Source of the DNA: Yersinia enterocolitica
Lineage (GTDB): Bacteria > Pseudomonadota > Gammaproteobacteria > Enterobacterales > Enterobacteriaceae
NCBI GenBank assembly: GCA_002082245.2
Contig: NBTC02000002.1
Span: 868,001 to 932,000 of the forward strand
Length of the DNA: 64,000 nt
Reading direction: 5' to 3'
Under the pieces are notes generated by a model. The model was not told where the DNA came from and searched no databases. It saw nothing but the letters and a program-made list of their open reading frames with translations. The translations under genes and the position numbers were made by a program. This document shows positions 36,600 to 45,780 of the stretch, piece after piece (positions within the stretch are counted from its first letter, which is position 1; each line of letters begins with the position of its first letter).

Positions 36600-37775
36600 T
36601 CAAATTTCATACAGTACCTTTGATGCTTCTTCAACTTGCCGCTCCAGCAGTTTTAGCGTTTTTGATAATACGTTTTCTTGTTCTTTGAACCAGTTATCTT
36701 TATCGGACAAAGAGGTGACAAGCTGCCAAGAGTCTTCATCCTCTAATGCTTCCAGTTCACGCAACATCACGTCAATTTGATCTCTGACCTGCTTAATTTT
36801 TCTGCGCAGCCGTTCAAGATCGTCAATACAATCACTTGCCATTAGCGGTTCAAACCCACGTTTTAAACTCTCGAGTAACGCGTTAATTGCGGGGAAATCT
36901 CCCCGTTGGCGGGCTTGATTGAGCTGGACCATCAGTTGATGTGCTTTCTCTTTAAATTCATCGGCGACTAAATCTGGATGGCAGAGTCGACTGGCTTGCC
37001 GCCACAGGCGTTTTAGTTCTTGGCGCTGATCAACTGAGAGTTTTTGTTCATTACTATGCCGCTGTTCGGCATCTTTTTGCTGCTCCTGATAGCTCTCGTA
37101 CTTCTCTTTCGCTTCTTCCCGAGCTTTACGGGTTGACTCAGTATTGCGGGTACAAAAACCCTTTTCCAGCTCTTTAATTTCCGCCAGCAGTGCGGCGATT
37201 AAATCCGTTTGCTGCTGAATCTGTTGTCGTATCTCAATGGTTTCACTCGACATAGCAGAGAGCGCTAACCAGCGCTGTTTTAACGCGGCAAGTTCATCAA
37301 TGGCTTGAGATATATACTGCTGGCAGTTGCGATAATCGCGTTCCCTGCGCCGGGCTTCGGCCTCTGCTTTACGCAGAGTACATTCCGCCAACTGTTTACG
37401 TAACTGGAGGATTTTATTCATCAATGGGCCAAGGCGCACCAGATAGAGATCATTAAAGTCATCCAGCAACTGAACCCGCTCGTTACGTTTATCGATTAAC
37501 TCGCGTAACTGTTCCTCCAGTGCTTTTAGCTCCATTTTACAGGCGGCCAATTCAAGGTCTTGCCACTGGGTAACCGCTTGTTTACTCGCCAGCCAGGCTG
37601 CAATTGCGTCTAGCGCATGCGTAAATTTCCCTTGTTCAATTTCCATGGCAATAAAAGCCAGCACCGCGTCCTGGGATTCGCTTTTAAGATAAGGCAGTTG
37701 TTGTCGGATAATATCCTCATCTTCAAGCTCAATAGCACTTTTAATGATCTCCAGCCGTTTAATGAGTTTTTTCAT
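36600..37775 (-). CDS. Coiled-coil protein with C-terminal J domain
   Basis: A 391-residue, very charged protein. Residues about 75-230 are long amphipathic helices rich in Glu, Gln, Arg and Leu, likely coiled coil. Near residue 265 ELKRLWRQASRLCHPDLVADEFKEKAHQLMVQLNQA has the HPD tripeptide and surrounding helices of a DnaJ J domain, so it probably contacts an Hsp70. The C-terminal 80 residues are again coiled coil. There is no signal peptide or membrane segment. Monocistronic, with no clear partner nearby. The client or function is unknown. Confidence 0.72.
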   Translation of the reverse strand: MKKLIKRLEIIKSAIELEDEDIIRQQLPYLKSESQDAVLAFIAMEIEQGKFTHALDAIAAWLASKQAVTQWQDLELAACKMELKALEEQLRELIDKRNERVQLLDDFNDLYLVRLGPLMNKILQLRKQLAECTLRKAEAEARRRERDYRNCQQYISQAIDELAALKQRWLALSAMSSETIEIRQQIQQQTDLIAALLAEIKELEKGFCTRNTESTRKAREEAKEKYESYQEQQKDAEQRHSNEQKLSVDQRQELKRLWRQASRLCHPDLVADEFKEKAHQLMVQLNQARQRGDFPAINALLESLKRGFEPLMASDCIDDLERLRRKIKQVRDQIDVMLRELEALEDEDSWQLVTSLSDKDNWFKEQENVLSKTLKLLERQVEEASKVLYEI

Positions 37776-38055
37776 AAATATTGGATTTGCTGATAGCGTA
37801 GACAGGATAGCGACATACTAAACAACAGGTGCAAATTGTTCCAGATTAATAAGAATTTTCTCATTAGAATGGCCCGTTTCATGCCATAAAAGTGACTTTC
37901 TTATCATCCAGACCCAATGAGCGGCCAGGGGACATGACTTTCAACACAAAAATTGTAATCGGTGACGATGAAAACAGATATGGTAAAACGAATATATAAT
38001 TGACTTTAACGCCAAGACTTCTAAGATAACCTCAGTATTCAGTCTTGGAGATCCC

Positions 38056-38397
38056 ATGATTACACTCACGCCATTACAGCTTTTCAAAAATCTGTCCGAC
38101 GAAACACGTCTGAATATCATCCTGCTGTTGCGAGAGTCGGGCGAGCTATGTGTTTGCGAGCTTTGTGACACATTGGATGAGTCTCAACCCAAGATCTCCA
38201 GACACTTAGCAATGCTGAGAGAATCTGGACTTTTACTCGATCGCCGTGCAGGGAAGTGGATTCACTATCGTCTGTCACCACATATCCCAGCTTGGGCGGC
38301 CACGGTGATTGAGCAGGCCTATCTTAGCCAACGAGATAAAATCGTTTTGCTGGCGAGCGGTAATGTAGCCTCGGGCGGTAAGGCAATTTGCCGCTAA
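38056..38397 (+). CDS. arsR: Arsenical resistance repressor ArsR
   Basis: A 113-residue SmtB/ArsR metalloregulator. The arsenite-sensing motif ELCVCELC (near residue 30) provides the cysteines, directly before the recognition helix ESQPKISRHLAMLRESGL. It represses the ars operon until As(III) or Sb(III) binds. An inverted repeat ATATG-N6-CATAT at about 38422-38437, between arsR and arsB, may be an additional operator. It is the first gene of arsRBC. Confidence 0.94.
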   Translation: MITLTPLQLFKNLSDETRLNIILLLRESGELCVCELCDTLDESQPKISRHLAMLRESGLLLDRRAGKWIHYRLSPHIPAWAATVIEQAYLSQRDKIVLLASGNVASGGKAICR

Positions 38398-38551
38398 TAC
38401 AGTAAAAATTTGCCTAATCATATATGAATTTACATATTTGATTGGAAGAGAAAGCAGATAGCAGGAAGGATGGTCTAGCTCATCTGGCCGTTGATGTTTA
38501 ATCCATTAAAATTTACCGGGCAGGAGAGAACTCTTGCCTTTCGGGGGCGGT

Positions 38552-39841
38552 ATGTTGTTGGCAGGTGCTATTTTTGTCCTGACTATTGTGCTGGTTATCT
38601 GGCAACCCAGAGGGTTGGGAATTGGCTGGAGTGCGCTGCTCGGTGCGGGACTGGCGTTACTGACCGGTGTGGTTCACATGGGTGATATTGCTGTGGTGTG
38701 GCAGATTGTCTGGAATGCGACCGCGACTTTTATTGCCGTGATCATCATCAGTCTGCTGTTGGATGAATCCGGTTTCTTTGAATGGGCCGCACTGCATGTG
38801 GCCCGCTGGGGCAATGGCCGTGGCCGTTTACTGTTTACTTACATCATCTTATTAGGTGCAGCAGTGGCAGCACTGTTCGCTAATGATGGTGCCGCGCTGA
38901 TCCTGACACCGATTGTGATTGCGATGCTGTTGGCGCTGGGCTTCAGCCGTGGTGCTACGTTGGCTTTTGTGATGGCAGCCGGATTCATTGCCGATACAGC
39001 CAGCTTGCCACTTATCGTCTCGAATTTGGTCAATATTGTCTCAGCTGATTTCTTTAATCTTGGATTCACTGAATACGCGGCAGTGATGGTGCCGGTTAAC
39101 CTGGCCGCCATTGCGGCGACGCTGGTCATGCTGCATCTGTTTTTTCGCCAAGATATTCCTGCCGTTTACGACCTGTCGCTGTTGAAGGCACCAAAAGAGG
39201 CCATCCGCGATATCAACACCTTTAAAACCGGGTGGTTGGTGCTGGTGCTGCTGCTGTTGGGTTTCTTTGGCCTGGAGCCACTTGGTGTGCCCGTCAGTTT
39301 GGTCGCCGCCGTGGGGGCGCTGATATTGTTTGCCGTAGCGAAGAAAGGACATGCCATCAACACCGGCAAGGTGCTACGTGGTGCGCCATGGCAAATCGTT
39401 ATATTCTCACTGGGTATGTACCTGGTAGTCTATGGCCTGCGGAATGCGGGACTGACTCATTACCTTTCCGCCTTGTTGAATCAACTGGGGGAGCAGGGAT
39501 TATGGGTGGCTACGCTCGGTACCGGGTTCCTGACGGCGTTCCTGTCTTCCATCATGAATAATATGCCGACCGTGTTAGTGGGGGCGCTATCGATTGATGG
39601 CAGCTCTGCCACCGGCGTGATCAAGGAAGCGATGATTTATGCCAACGTTATCGGCAGTGATCTGGGGCCAAAAATCACCCCGATAGGTAGCCTGGCGACC
39701 TTATTGTGGCTGCATGTACTGTCACAAAAGAATATGACCATTACCTGGGGCTATTATTTCCGGGTGGGCATTGTCATGACGATCCCGGTGCTGTTGGTCA
39801 CGCTGGCAGCATTGGCGCTGCGATTATCAATGATGCAATAA
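38552..39841 (+). CDS. arsB: Arsenite/antimonite efflux membrane protein ArsB
   Basis: A 429-residue, 12-helix arsenite:proton antiporter, nearly collinear with E. coli ArsB ([58 protein letters not shown]). I start it at the ATG at 38552 to match the family length. A TTG at 38534, 18 bases upstream, has the better ribosome site (AGGAGAG) and would add six residues, so the true start is open. It exports As(III) and can act with the ArsA ATPase where present; no arsA is here. Confidence 0.94.
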   Translation: MLLAGAIFVLTIVLVIWQPRGLGIGWSALLGAGLALLTGVVHMGDIAVVWQIVWNATATFIAVIIISLLLDESGFFEWAALHVARWGNGRGRLLFTYIILLGAAVAALFANDGAALILTPIVIAMLLALGFSRGATLAFVMAAGFIADTASLPLIVSNLVNIVSADFFNLGFTEYAAVMVPVNLAAIAATLVMLHLFFRQDIPAVYDLSLLKAPKEAIRDINTFKTGWLVLVLLLLGFFGLEPLGVPVSLVAAVGALILFAVAKKGHAINTGKVLRGAPWQIVIFSLGMYLVVYGLRNAGLTHYLSALLNQLGEQGLWVATLGTGFLTAFLSSIMNNMPTVLVGALSIDGSSATGVIKEAMIYANVIGSDLGPKITPIGSLATLLWLHVLSQKNMTITWGYYFRVGIVMTIPVLLVTLAALALRLSMMQ

Positions 39842-39899
39842 CTATTATTTACCCTCCAGAAGGCAATGCCGGCTGGGGTTTCAATGAGAGATCACCCAA

Positions 39900-40328
39900 A
39901 TGAGCAATGTGACTATTTATCATAATCCGGCCTGCGGCACATCGCGTAACACGCTGGAGTTAATTCGCAACAGTGGCACTGAGCCCACGGTTATTCGGTA
40001 TCTGGAGACACCACCAAGTCGTGAGGTGTTGGTAAAATTGATCTCCGATATGGGGATCACGGTTCGGGCGTTATTACGTAAAAACGTCGAGCCTTATGAG
40101 CAATTAGGTCTGGCAGAAAACACCTTCAGCGATGACCAACTGGTTGATTTTATGCTGCAGCATCCCATCCTGATCAACCGCCCGATTGTTGTCACGCCAC
40201 TGGGTACCCGGCTGTGTCGACCTTCTGAGGTGGTGTTGGAGATTTTGCCCGATGCGCAACGTGGTTCGTTCACCAAGGAAGATGGTGAACGGTTGGTAGA
40301 TGAGCAGGGCAGACGTGTAGCTGAATAA
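39900..40328 (+). CDS. arsC: Glutaredoxin-dependent arsenate reductase ArsC
   Basis: A 142-residue thioredoxin-fold reductase with the catalytic cysteine at 12 in YHNPACGTSRNTL and the arginines in RPIVVTPLGTRLCRP (near residues 94-107) that bind arsenate. It reduces As(V) to As(III) with glutathione and glutaredoxin, for export by ArsB. Last gene of arsRBC; 58 bases separate it from arsB. Confidence 0.95.
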   Translation: MSNVTIYHNPACGTSRNTLELIRNSGTEPTVIRYLETPPSREVLVKLISDMGITVRALLRKNVEPYEQLGLAENTFSDDQLVDFMLQHPILINRPIVVTPLGTRLCRPSEVVLEILPDAQRGSFTKEDGERLVDEQGRRVAE

Positions 40329-40340
40329 TCAGACATTCAG

Positions 40341-40517
40341 CGGGCATTCTCTATTGAATGACGCTGGGTTTCTCAGCAATCGCGTTAATTGCGTCTGAAC
40401 TGTCAATTCGCTCGATTAAGTATGCCAATATAATCGAGCAAATTAGCCTGTTACTTCACATATTCAATAAGCTGTTTATCTTGGGATTCTGTGCAACAAA
40501 CAGACCTTCTAAATAGC
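40341..40517 (-). pseudogene. Decayed duplicate of the GNAT gene 3' end
   Basis: This segment clearly resembles the 3' half of the intact acetyltransferase gene at 41307-41765: both share CGGGCATTCT near the 3' end, GACGC(T/C)GGG(T/C)TTCTCAGCAAT, ATAATCGAGCA, CATATTCAAT(A/G)AGCTGTTTA, and GGGATTCTG. The copy has several mismatches and lacks about 15 bases that the intact gene has, and it stops near position 40517. It is a partial duplication that lost function. Confidence 0.75.
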
Positions 40518-40772
40518 TTATATAGGATATTTCGATTGTTTTGCAATATCTAATATTGAGCGAAGTAATGTCCTGAATCCTGGTTTTTCTGTCCAATTTG
40601 GCGCTCCAGAACGCATGTATTCGATAGAGACAATATCGGTAACACTAACGTCGGAGAGCTGTTTTAATGAGTGGTAACCCATACTCTCTAACTTCGCGAG
40701 AATGAAATCACTCCCTCCGCTAATCCCGTGTAATCTCTTACGTAACTTAATACTTTCTTCTTTAGAAAACAT
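40518..40772 (-). CDS. Small helix-hairpin-helix-like protein
   Basis: An 84-residue protein with HGISGGSDFILAKLESMGYHSLKQLSDVSVTDIV, which has the shape of a helix-hairpin-helix nucleic-acid-binding unit as in the Cdd1 'pathogenicity locus' family; the assignment is tentative. The start is the internal ATG at 40772 (beginning MFSKEESIKL); a longer reading to 40799 is possible. It lies wedged between the decayed acetyltransferase copy and an AT-rich gap. The region looks like an acquired or rearranged patch. Confidence 0.5.
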   Translation of the reverse strand: MFSKEESIKLRKRLHGISGGSDFILAKLESMGYHSLKQLSDVSVTDIVSIEYMRSGAPNWTEKPGFRTLLRSILDIAKQSKYPI

Positions 40773-40799
40773 GATTTTCTTTACGCTATAAGTAAACAA

Positions 40800-41306
40800 T
40801 AAGGATCTTCAGATGAAGAAGTAAACGACAAAATATCACAGAAATTTAAATGATAATGTCACTACGATATTTAACATTTTAAATATAAATGAAAGTTAAA
40901 CGGTTGGTATATTTATTAATTTGAGGATTTACCGCGCCCTATAGTACCGTTTAGAAAAGTGTTTATAGGTCACTGCTACCATGGTCTTCTACGGGCATAT
41001 TATGCTTTAGGGCATATAGAGAGGGTCCAGCACCACCATAAAAAAACCATTAATCACTGACGCTAGTTAAATACAGTAAAAAAGTTAAATAAATTAAGCC
41101 ATATAGTCACATTTTTAATAAATGAAATAATGTTTGCTCATTTGTGCCATATGACTCTTTACTATTACCATCCGAGTGAGTGGGGTCGAAAGCCTATCGA
41201 TTAGAAAGAAAAGCATCGACGATTAACCTGCTCGATGCTTTAAACTCCGCCTGACTATCTGTTATTGCATCAATTATATAAGGTTGAAATGTTCAGCATT
41301 CGCTAT
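40800..41306. other. Non-coding AT-rich gap
   Basis: About 500 bases with no gene I can support. The only structure recognised is the terminator at 41210-41241. Base composition is distinctly AT-rich compared with the flanking ars operon. Confidence 0.5.
41210..41241 (-). terminator. Rho-independent terminator of GNAT gene
   Basis: AAAGCATCGA and TCGATGCTTT form a perfect 10-bp stem with a 12-base loop. On the minus strand it is followed by TTCTTTC, 66 bases beyond the stop of the acetyltransferase gene. Confidence 0.75.
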
Positions 41307-41765
41307 TTAAACGGGCATTCTATATTCAATGACGCCGGGCTTCTCAGCAATCCAGTTATACAGTTTTTGAGCCGTCAAATTACTCTCCTGAGTATGCCAG
41401 TATAATCGAGCACATTGGCGCTCCTGTGCCTGTTGGTTTACATATTCAATGAGCTGTTTACCAACATGTTTACCTCGGGATTCTGGGGTAACAAACAGGT
41501 CTTCTAAGTAACAAAAATCATTGATAGCCCAAGTTGAACCGTGAAAAACATAGTGAACGAAGCCAAGAATTTTCGAACCTTCTCGCGCAACTGCACAATA
41601 CAGTGGGATCTCTGCTGCAAAAAACCGTTTCCATGTTACTAGCGTTGTCTGTTCCGATAACTGAACGTTATAAAATTTCTGGTAGTCCAGCCAATAGGGC
41701 AGCCATTTAGCGTAATCATCTGCTTGTACTGGGCTCACTGAAATAGTATGGGTATTGTCAATCAT
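41307..41765 (-). CDS. GNAT-family N-acetyltransferase
   Basis: A 152-residue GCN5-related acetyltransferase with the acetyl-CoA motif LEDLFVTPESRGKHVGKQLIEYV (residues about 86-108) and RLYWHTQESNLTAQKLYNWI in the C-terminal third. The exact substrate is unknown; the form resembles amino-acid or spermidine-type GNATs. It is divergent from the MocR regulator starting 114 bases away, which is probably its regulator. A decayed copy of its 3' half lies about 1 kb downstream. Confidence 0.85.
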   Translation of the reverse strand: MIDNTHTISVSPVQADDYAKWLPYWLDYQKFYNVQLSEQTTLVTWKRFFAAEIPLYCAVAREGSKILGFVHYVFHGSTWAINDFCYLEDLFVTPESRGKHVGKQLIEYVNQQAQERQCARLYWHTQESNLTAQKLYNWIAEKPGVIEYRMPV

Positions 41766-41879
41766 ATCAACCTCTTGTATTCATAAATAGAAATATAAGC
41801 CTTTAGAGATTGAATCATAGTTTTTATAGTGGTCTTACATAAGGTACACTTTCTTCATTTTTCATGGGTCCACTTTACA

Positions 41880-43352
41880 ATGAAAAAGAACGATGCCAAC
41901 TTCCCCAGTTTATTGCTTAAGAAAGGCGTAATTAAAGAGCAGTTTCATCATGCGCTAAAAGAATTGATCCTCAATGGGCAATTAAGGTCGGGAACTAAAC
42001 TTCCTTCCAGCAGAACGCTTTCTGAAATGATGTCAATTTCCAGGAATTCGGTTATTTCGGGTTTCGAACGCTTGATTGATGAAGGCTATCTAATTACCAA
42101 GAAGGGCGCGGGTACTTATGTTTCATCCATTATTCCTGATGAAATGATTCATATACAAGCTACTCCCCAACACCAATGTGCTGATGATAAAAACATCGAA
42201 CTCAATATTAATCCGCAAATGAAAGTAATGTCCTCAATTTGGGATAAATCCTCACCTTATACCGGACAAAATCGAATGTTTAGTATTGGAATAGGGTGTA
42301 CAGATTTATTTCCCCATGAACTTTGGGGGCGGTTATTAGGGCGAGCGTGGCGGCAGTTTCGCCAACAGATTGGGCAATTAAATGAACCTTTAGGATTTCA
42401 GCCATTAAGGATGGCAATATCTGATTATGTTCGAACCACACGTGGTTTAAATTGTAATGAAGACCAAATACTCATTGTTAATGGGACTCAACAGGCGATG
42501 AATTTGGCGGCACAAGTTCTGTTGCAAAGGGGCGATGAAGTTTGGCTGGATGAGCCAGGATATGATGGTGCTTTAGGTGCATTTACTGCCATGGGTGCCA
42601 AAATTTGCCCTGTAATCAGTGATAAAGACGGTATGGATATTTCCTATGGCATCAGGGGCTGGCCAAATGCCAAAATGATTTTCACTTCTCCTTCACATCA
42701 ATTTCCGCTGGGAGGAACATTGAGTTTATCGAGGAGGATGGCTTTACTTGACTGGGCGGCTGAAAATAAAACGTGGATTTTTGAGGATGACTATAATAGT
42801 GAATTCCGCTATACCGCTCCGCCGATACAAGCTCTTCAGGGGTTGGATAAACAACAACGAGTAATTTATGCCGGAACCTTTTCAAAAATGATGTTCCCCG
42901 AATTTCGCTTAGGTTTCCTGGTGATACCGAATAATCTCATTGAGTCATTTAAGCTCGCTAAATACTATGCAGATACGCGTACATCTTATTTAGAACAAGC
43001 TACACTGGCCACGTTTATTTCTGATGGTCATTACGCCCGCCACGTGAGACGGGTCAGAAAAGCCTGCTACGAACGTAAAAAAGTAATAATAGACGCCATA
43101 CAACGATATCTGCCAAATAGTTTTAAGATTGAACCTGCTGATTCAGGTATTCATATTGTCTGCTGGTTATTAGACAATCTAAAAGAGCAAGATATTATCG
43201 ATAAATGTCGTAAAATTGGGCTAGGGGCACAACCACTTTCTCGTTATTGCCAAACAAATTCGCCAGAACAGGCTATTTTATTAGGTTTTGCCGCTCATTC
43301 ACCTGCGGAAATCGTAGCAGGGATACAGCGGCTGAGCCAAATAATTGCCTAA
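41880..43352 (+). CDS. MocR/PdxR-type GntR-aminotransferase regulator
   Basis: A 490-residue fusion protein. The N-terminal GntR-type winged helix has LILNGQLRSGTKLPSSRTLSEMMSISRNSVISGFERLIDEGYL; the remainder is an aminotransferase class I-like domain with NGTQQAMNLAAQVLL, DEPGYDG and YAGTFSKMMFPEFRLGFLV, where the Lys of the SK motif would bind pyridoxal phosphate. The ATG at 41880 is used. Upstream, the direct repeats GGTCTTACATAAGG and GGGTCCACTTTAC are the kind of spaced elements MocR proteins bind. The divergent GNAT gene is the likely target. It may respond to PLP or an amino-substrate. Confidence 0.88.
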   Translation: MKKNDANFPSLLLKKGVIKEQFHHALKELILNGQLRSGTKLPSSRTLSEMMSISRNSVISGFERLIDEGYLITKKGAGTYVSSIIPDEMIHIQATPQHQCADDKNIELNINPQMKVMSSIWDKSSPYTGQNRMFSIGIGCTDLFPHELWGRLLGRAWRQFRQQIGQLNEPLGFQPLRMAISDYVRTTRGLNCNEDQILIVNGTQQAMNLAAQVLLQRGDEVWLDEPGYDGALGAFTAMGAKICPVISDKDGMDISYGIRGWPNAKMIFTSPSHQFPLGGTLSLSRRMALLDWAAENKTWIFEDDYNSEFRYTAPPIQALQGLDKQQRVIYAGTFSKMMFPEFRLGFLVIPNNLIESFKLAKYYADTRTSYLEQATLATFISDGHYARHVRRVRKACYERKKVIIDAIQRYLPNSFKIEPADSGIHIVCWLLDNLKEQDIIDKCRKIGLGAQPLSRYCQTNSPEQAILLGFAAHSPAEIVAGIQRLSQIIA

Positions 43353-43361
43353 ATAGTTTAG

Positions 43362-44708
43362 TTAACCACCCCAGCGGCTTCGAAGGTAACTGACTGCTTC
43401 TTGGGTCTGTGGTTGGTTGAGGTTATTCTCTCTAAACAGAATCGTTCCGGTGATTTGTGGTACTGACTCGTTCCAATCGAGCTGCTTTTTCAGCTCTGGC
43501 ACGCCCCCATTATTCGACCATTCAGGCTCATTTTTTGAAGGTTCACCCACTTTGTACAGGGCAATACCAATATAGAGCCGTGTTTTTGTGGGTTTCACCA
43601 CGCTAACCCACCATTTGGCTAGCACATCATAACGGGCTACTTGGCGTGAGAAGGGCCAATAAAGCTGCGGAGCAATGTAATCCAGTAATCCCAGTTGTAC
43701 CCAGAGGCGGGTATCTGCATAAGCTTCATCATATGCCGCCGCTCCTCGCGTGTCGGAACCTGCTGGGTCGTGTGAACGGTTACGCCAGACACCAGAAGGG
43801 CTGACGCCGAATTCAACGTTGGGTTTCAATTGCTTGATAGTGCGTGAAACTTGTTGAATAAGTTGCAGAGTGTTGTGCCGTCTCCAGTCCGCTTTTGATT
43901 CAAATAATTGACCATACTTTTTGAATGTCTGGCTGTCGTTCAGGGCTGAATCTGCTGACTCGGCATAAAAATAATCATCAAATTGCACACCGTCAATAGG
44001 ATAACGTGCAACGACTTCGGCCACGATACTGGTGATCCAGTCCCGTACCTCAGGGATACCTGGGTCGAGGACAAAACGCTCGTTTGCGGTGCGGACCCAG
44101 TCGCGATGTAGCACAAATACGCTGGCCGGATGTAGCGACAATGTACGGTTCAGTTCTGTAACAGTAGCCGGCTTGGTATTGACAGATACCCGATAGGGAT
44201 TGAACCAAGCATGGACTTTCATGCCACGTTTGTGCGCCTCATCCAGCATAAACTGCAGGGGATCGTATCCAGGATCCTCACCAATATTGCCCGTCAGCAT
44301 ATCTGACCATGGCAAAATTTTTGATGCCCACAGTGCAGTTCCATCAGGCTTAATCTGGAAGAACACGGTGTTGATACCGAGAGTTTTTAGCTTATCTAAC
44401 TTATCGGTCAGTGCTTGCTGCTGCTGGCTGATGCGGATAGCAGAGCTGCTGGCATTGACTGACGCTACCGGTGGCCAGTCGAGGCGGGAAACAGTCGCCA
44501 GCCAGACACCGCGCACCGGCTCCTGACTCTGCTGAACTTTAGCCACCGAAGGTAGCGGGGTGACGAGCGACCTCGGCGGTTCGGAGGAGCAACTGGCAAG
44601 TAAAAGAGTACAAGCGAGAAGTGCACCCCGCGGTGTAACTTTAGTTACAGAGTGAAAGCGATGAGAACAGGCGATAATACTCTCCAGTTTTTGATAATTG
44701 CCTGGCAA
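43362..44708 (-). CDS. digH: Glycosyl hydrolase DigH (YddW), denuded-glycan hydrolase
   Basis: A 448-residue outer-membrane lipoprotein of the GHL10/DUF187 glycosyl-hydrolase-like family. The lipobox LLLASC ends at Cys40 counted from the first ATG. GVWLATVSRLDWPPVASVN, DEAHKRGMKVHAWFNPYRVS, and YPIDGVQFDDYFYAES (with the likely acid residues in QFDD) match E. coli YddW, now called DigH, which degrades denuded peptidoglycan strands. The N-terminal extension of about 25 residues before the signal peptide is unusual and no clear ribosome site is seen, so the real start may be internal. Confidence 0.92.
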   Translation of the reverse strand: MPGNYQKLESIIACSHRFHSVTKVTPRGALLACTLLLASCSSEPPRSLVTPLPSVAKVQQSQEPVRGVWLATVSRLDWPPVASVNASSSAIRISQQQQALTDKLDKLKTLGINTVFFQIKPDGTALWASKILPWSDMLTGNIGEDPGYDPLQFMLDEAHKRGMKVHAWFNPYRVSVNTKPATVTELNRTLSLHPASVFVLHRDWVRTANERFVLDPGIPEVRDWITSIVAEVVARYPIDGVQFDDYFYAESADSALNDSQTFKKYGQLFESKADWRRHNTLQLIQQVSRTIKQLKPNVEFGVSPSGVWRNRSHDPAGSDTRGAAAYDEAYADTRLWVQLGLLDYIAPQLYWPFSRQVARYDVLAKWWVSVVKPTKTRLYIGIALYKVGEPSKNEPEWSNNGGVPELKKQLDWNESVPQITGTILFRENNLNQPQTQEAVSYLRSRWGG

Positions 44709-45128
44709 AGAAACCGACTATCCTCTGCTAAAGTGCAAGCAGCGGCTATGGTCATCAGTGGCAAAAATAGACAATACGGACATTTTTGTCCTCTGTTTGT
44801 TTAAGTTTTCAATTGTTTTATTTAATTCTTCTATTGATAACTTCTTCTTTATCTTACTGTTAATGGTGTTAAAAGGCATAAACCGGAGCTAAACAGGCCA
44901 GTTGAGCCTTAACTAACGCTAACAGGGATTGTACTTAATATCTGAGTCAGTATTCAATGGTGCCTTATTTATTATTCCTTCGAGCAGAATTATATTCAAA
45001 TCATCCGATTCTTGTATCCAAATACATGAAATTTGATTTTACTCATTGCTGTGGATACTCGCACATCGTTCCCATAGTCACACAGACCTGCGCGGATCTT
45101 CAGCTAACGAATAGAGGAATTATTTTAT
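44709..45128. other. Non-coding gap, nothing recognised
   Basis: About 420 AT-rich bases between digH and the cupin gene. It includes the cupin promoter region (ribosome site GAGGAAT at 45114-45120). Short open frames here show no family features or proper ribosome sites. Confidence 0.4.
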
Positions 45129-45473
45129 ATGACGGAAAATATATTTACTAACTTCCCAGACGCGGCGAGACAGGCGGCATCAGAAACTTTTGAAGAGTTG
45201 ATATCTCAACCAAATGTCCGTATTGAACGCATAATATCAACCGGGCAATCGAGTCCGCCAGATTTCTGGTATTGTCAGCCACAAAGTGAGTGGGTGATGG
45301 TTGTACAGGGATCCGCATGTTTGCATTTTGCAGATGAATCGAGCGTTCGTGAACTACACGCCGGGGATTTTGTTAATATTCCAGCCCAGTGCCGGCATCG
45401 GGTTGCATGGACCGATCCGAATGGACCGACTATCTGGTTAGCGGTGCATTATGGCGAGTTAGTTAATAAATAA
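45129..45473 (+). CDS. Cupin-domain protein
   Basis: A 114-residue single cupin protein. VVQGSACLHFADESSVRELHAGDFVNIPAQCRHRV (residues about 58-95) fits the two cupin motifs; the final His (CRHRV) is a candidate metal ligand, although motif 1 lacks the usual histidine pair (it has VMVVQGSACL), so metal binding may be weakened. Ribosome site GAGGAAT at good spacing. Monocistronic. The function is unknown. Confidence 0.78.
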   Translation: MTENIFTNFPDAARQAASETFEELISQPNVRIERIISTGQSSPPDFWYCQPQSEWVMVVQGSACLHFADESSVRELHAGDFVNIPAQCRHRVAWTDPNGPTIWLAVHYGELVNK

Positions 45474-45780
45474 TAACCTTGGGATAATGACATAAATAAT
45501 GTTAGGTTCGCAAACCATTAAAGATGGTGATGAGGCAGTAAAGAATTATTTCCTGAAACTGATAATGTCGACAGAGGTTGGGGAGTGAATACATGAGAAA
45601 TCACTCCTGACAACATAACGAACATTCATCAAAATCTGCAATGAACAATGAAGATCATAACAAAATAGAGAGGGGCATCATCAAAGGTAACTGACGGATT
45701 TGTGATGGTGGCACAGATAACCATGAAGTTATGGGTTGCTCCAATCAATTTAACATAATATACATTATGCGCACCAAGGT
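45474..45780. other. Non-coding gap before the insertion sequence
   Basis: About 300 bases with no supported gene. Its last five bases (AAGGT, 45776-45780) are the left copy of the target-site duplication made by the insertion sequence. Confidence 0.45.

Noticed and set aside
44957..45151. Short ORF before the cupin gene
   Set aside because: It overlaps the cupin ribosome site and start, has no own ribosome site and no family features.
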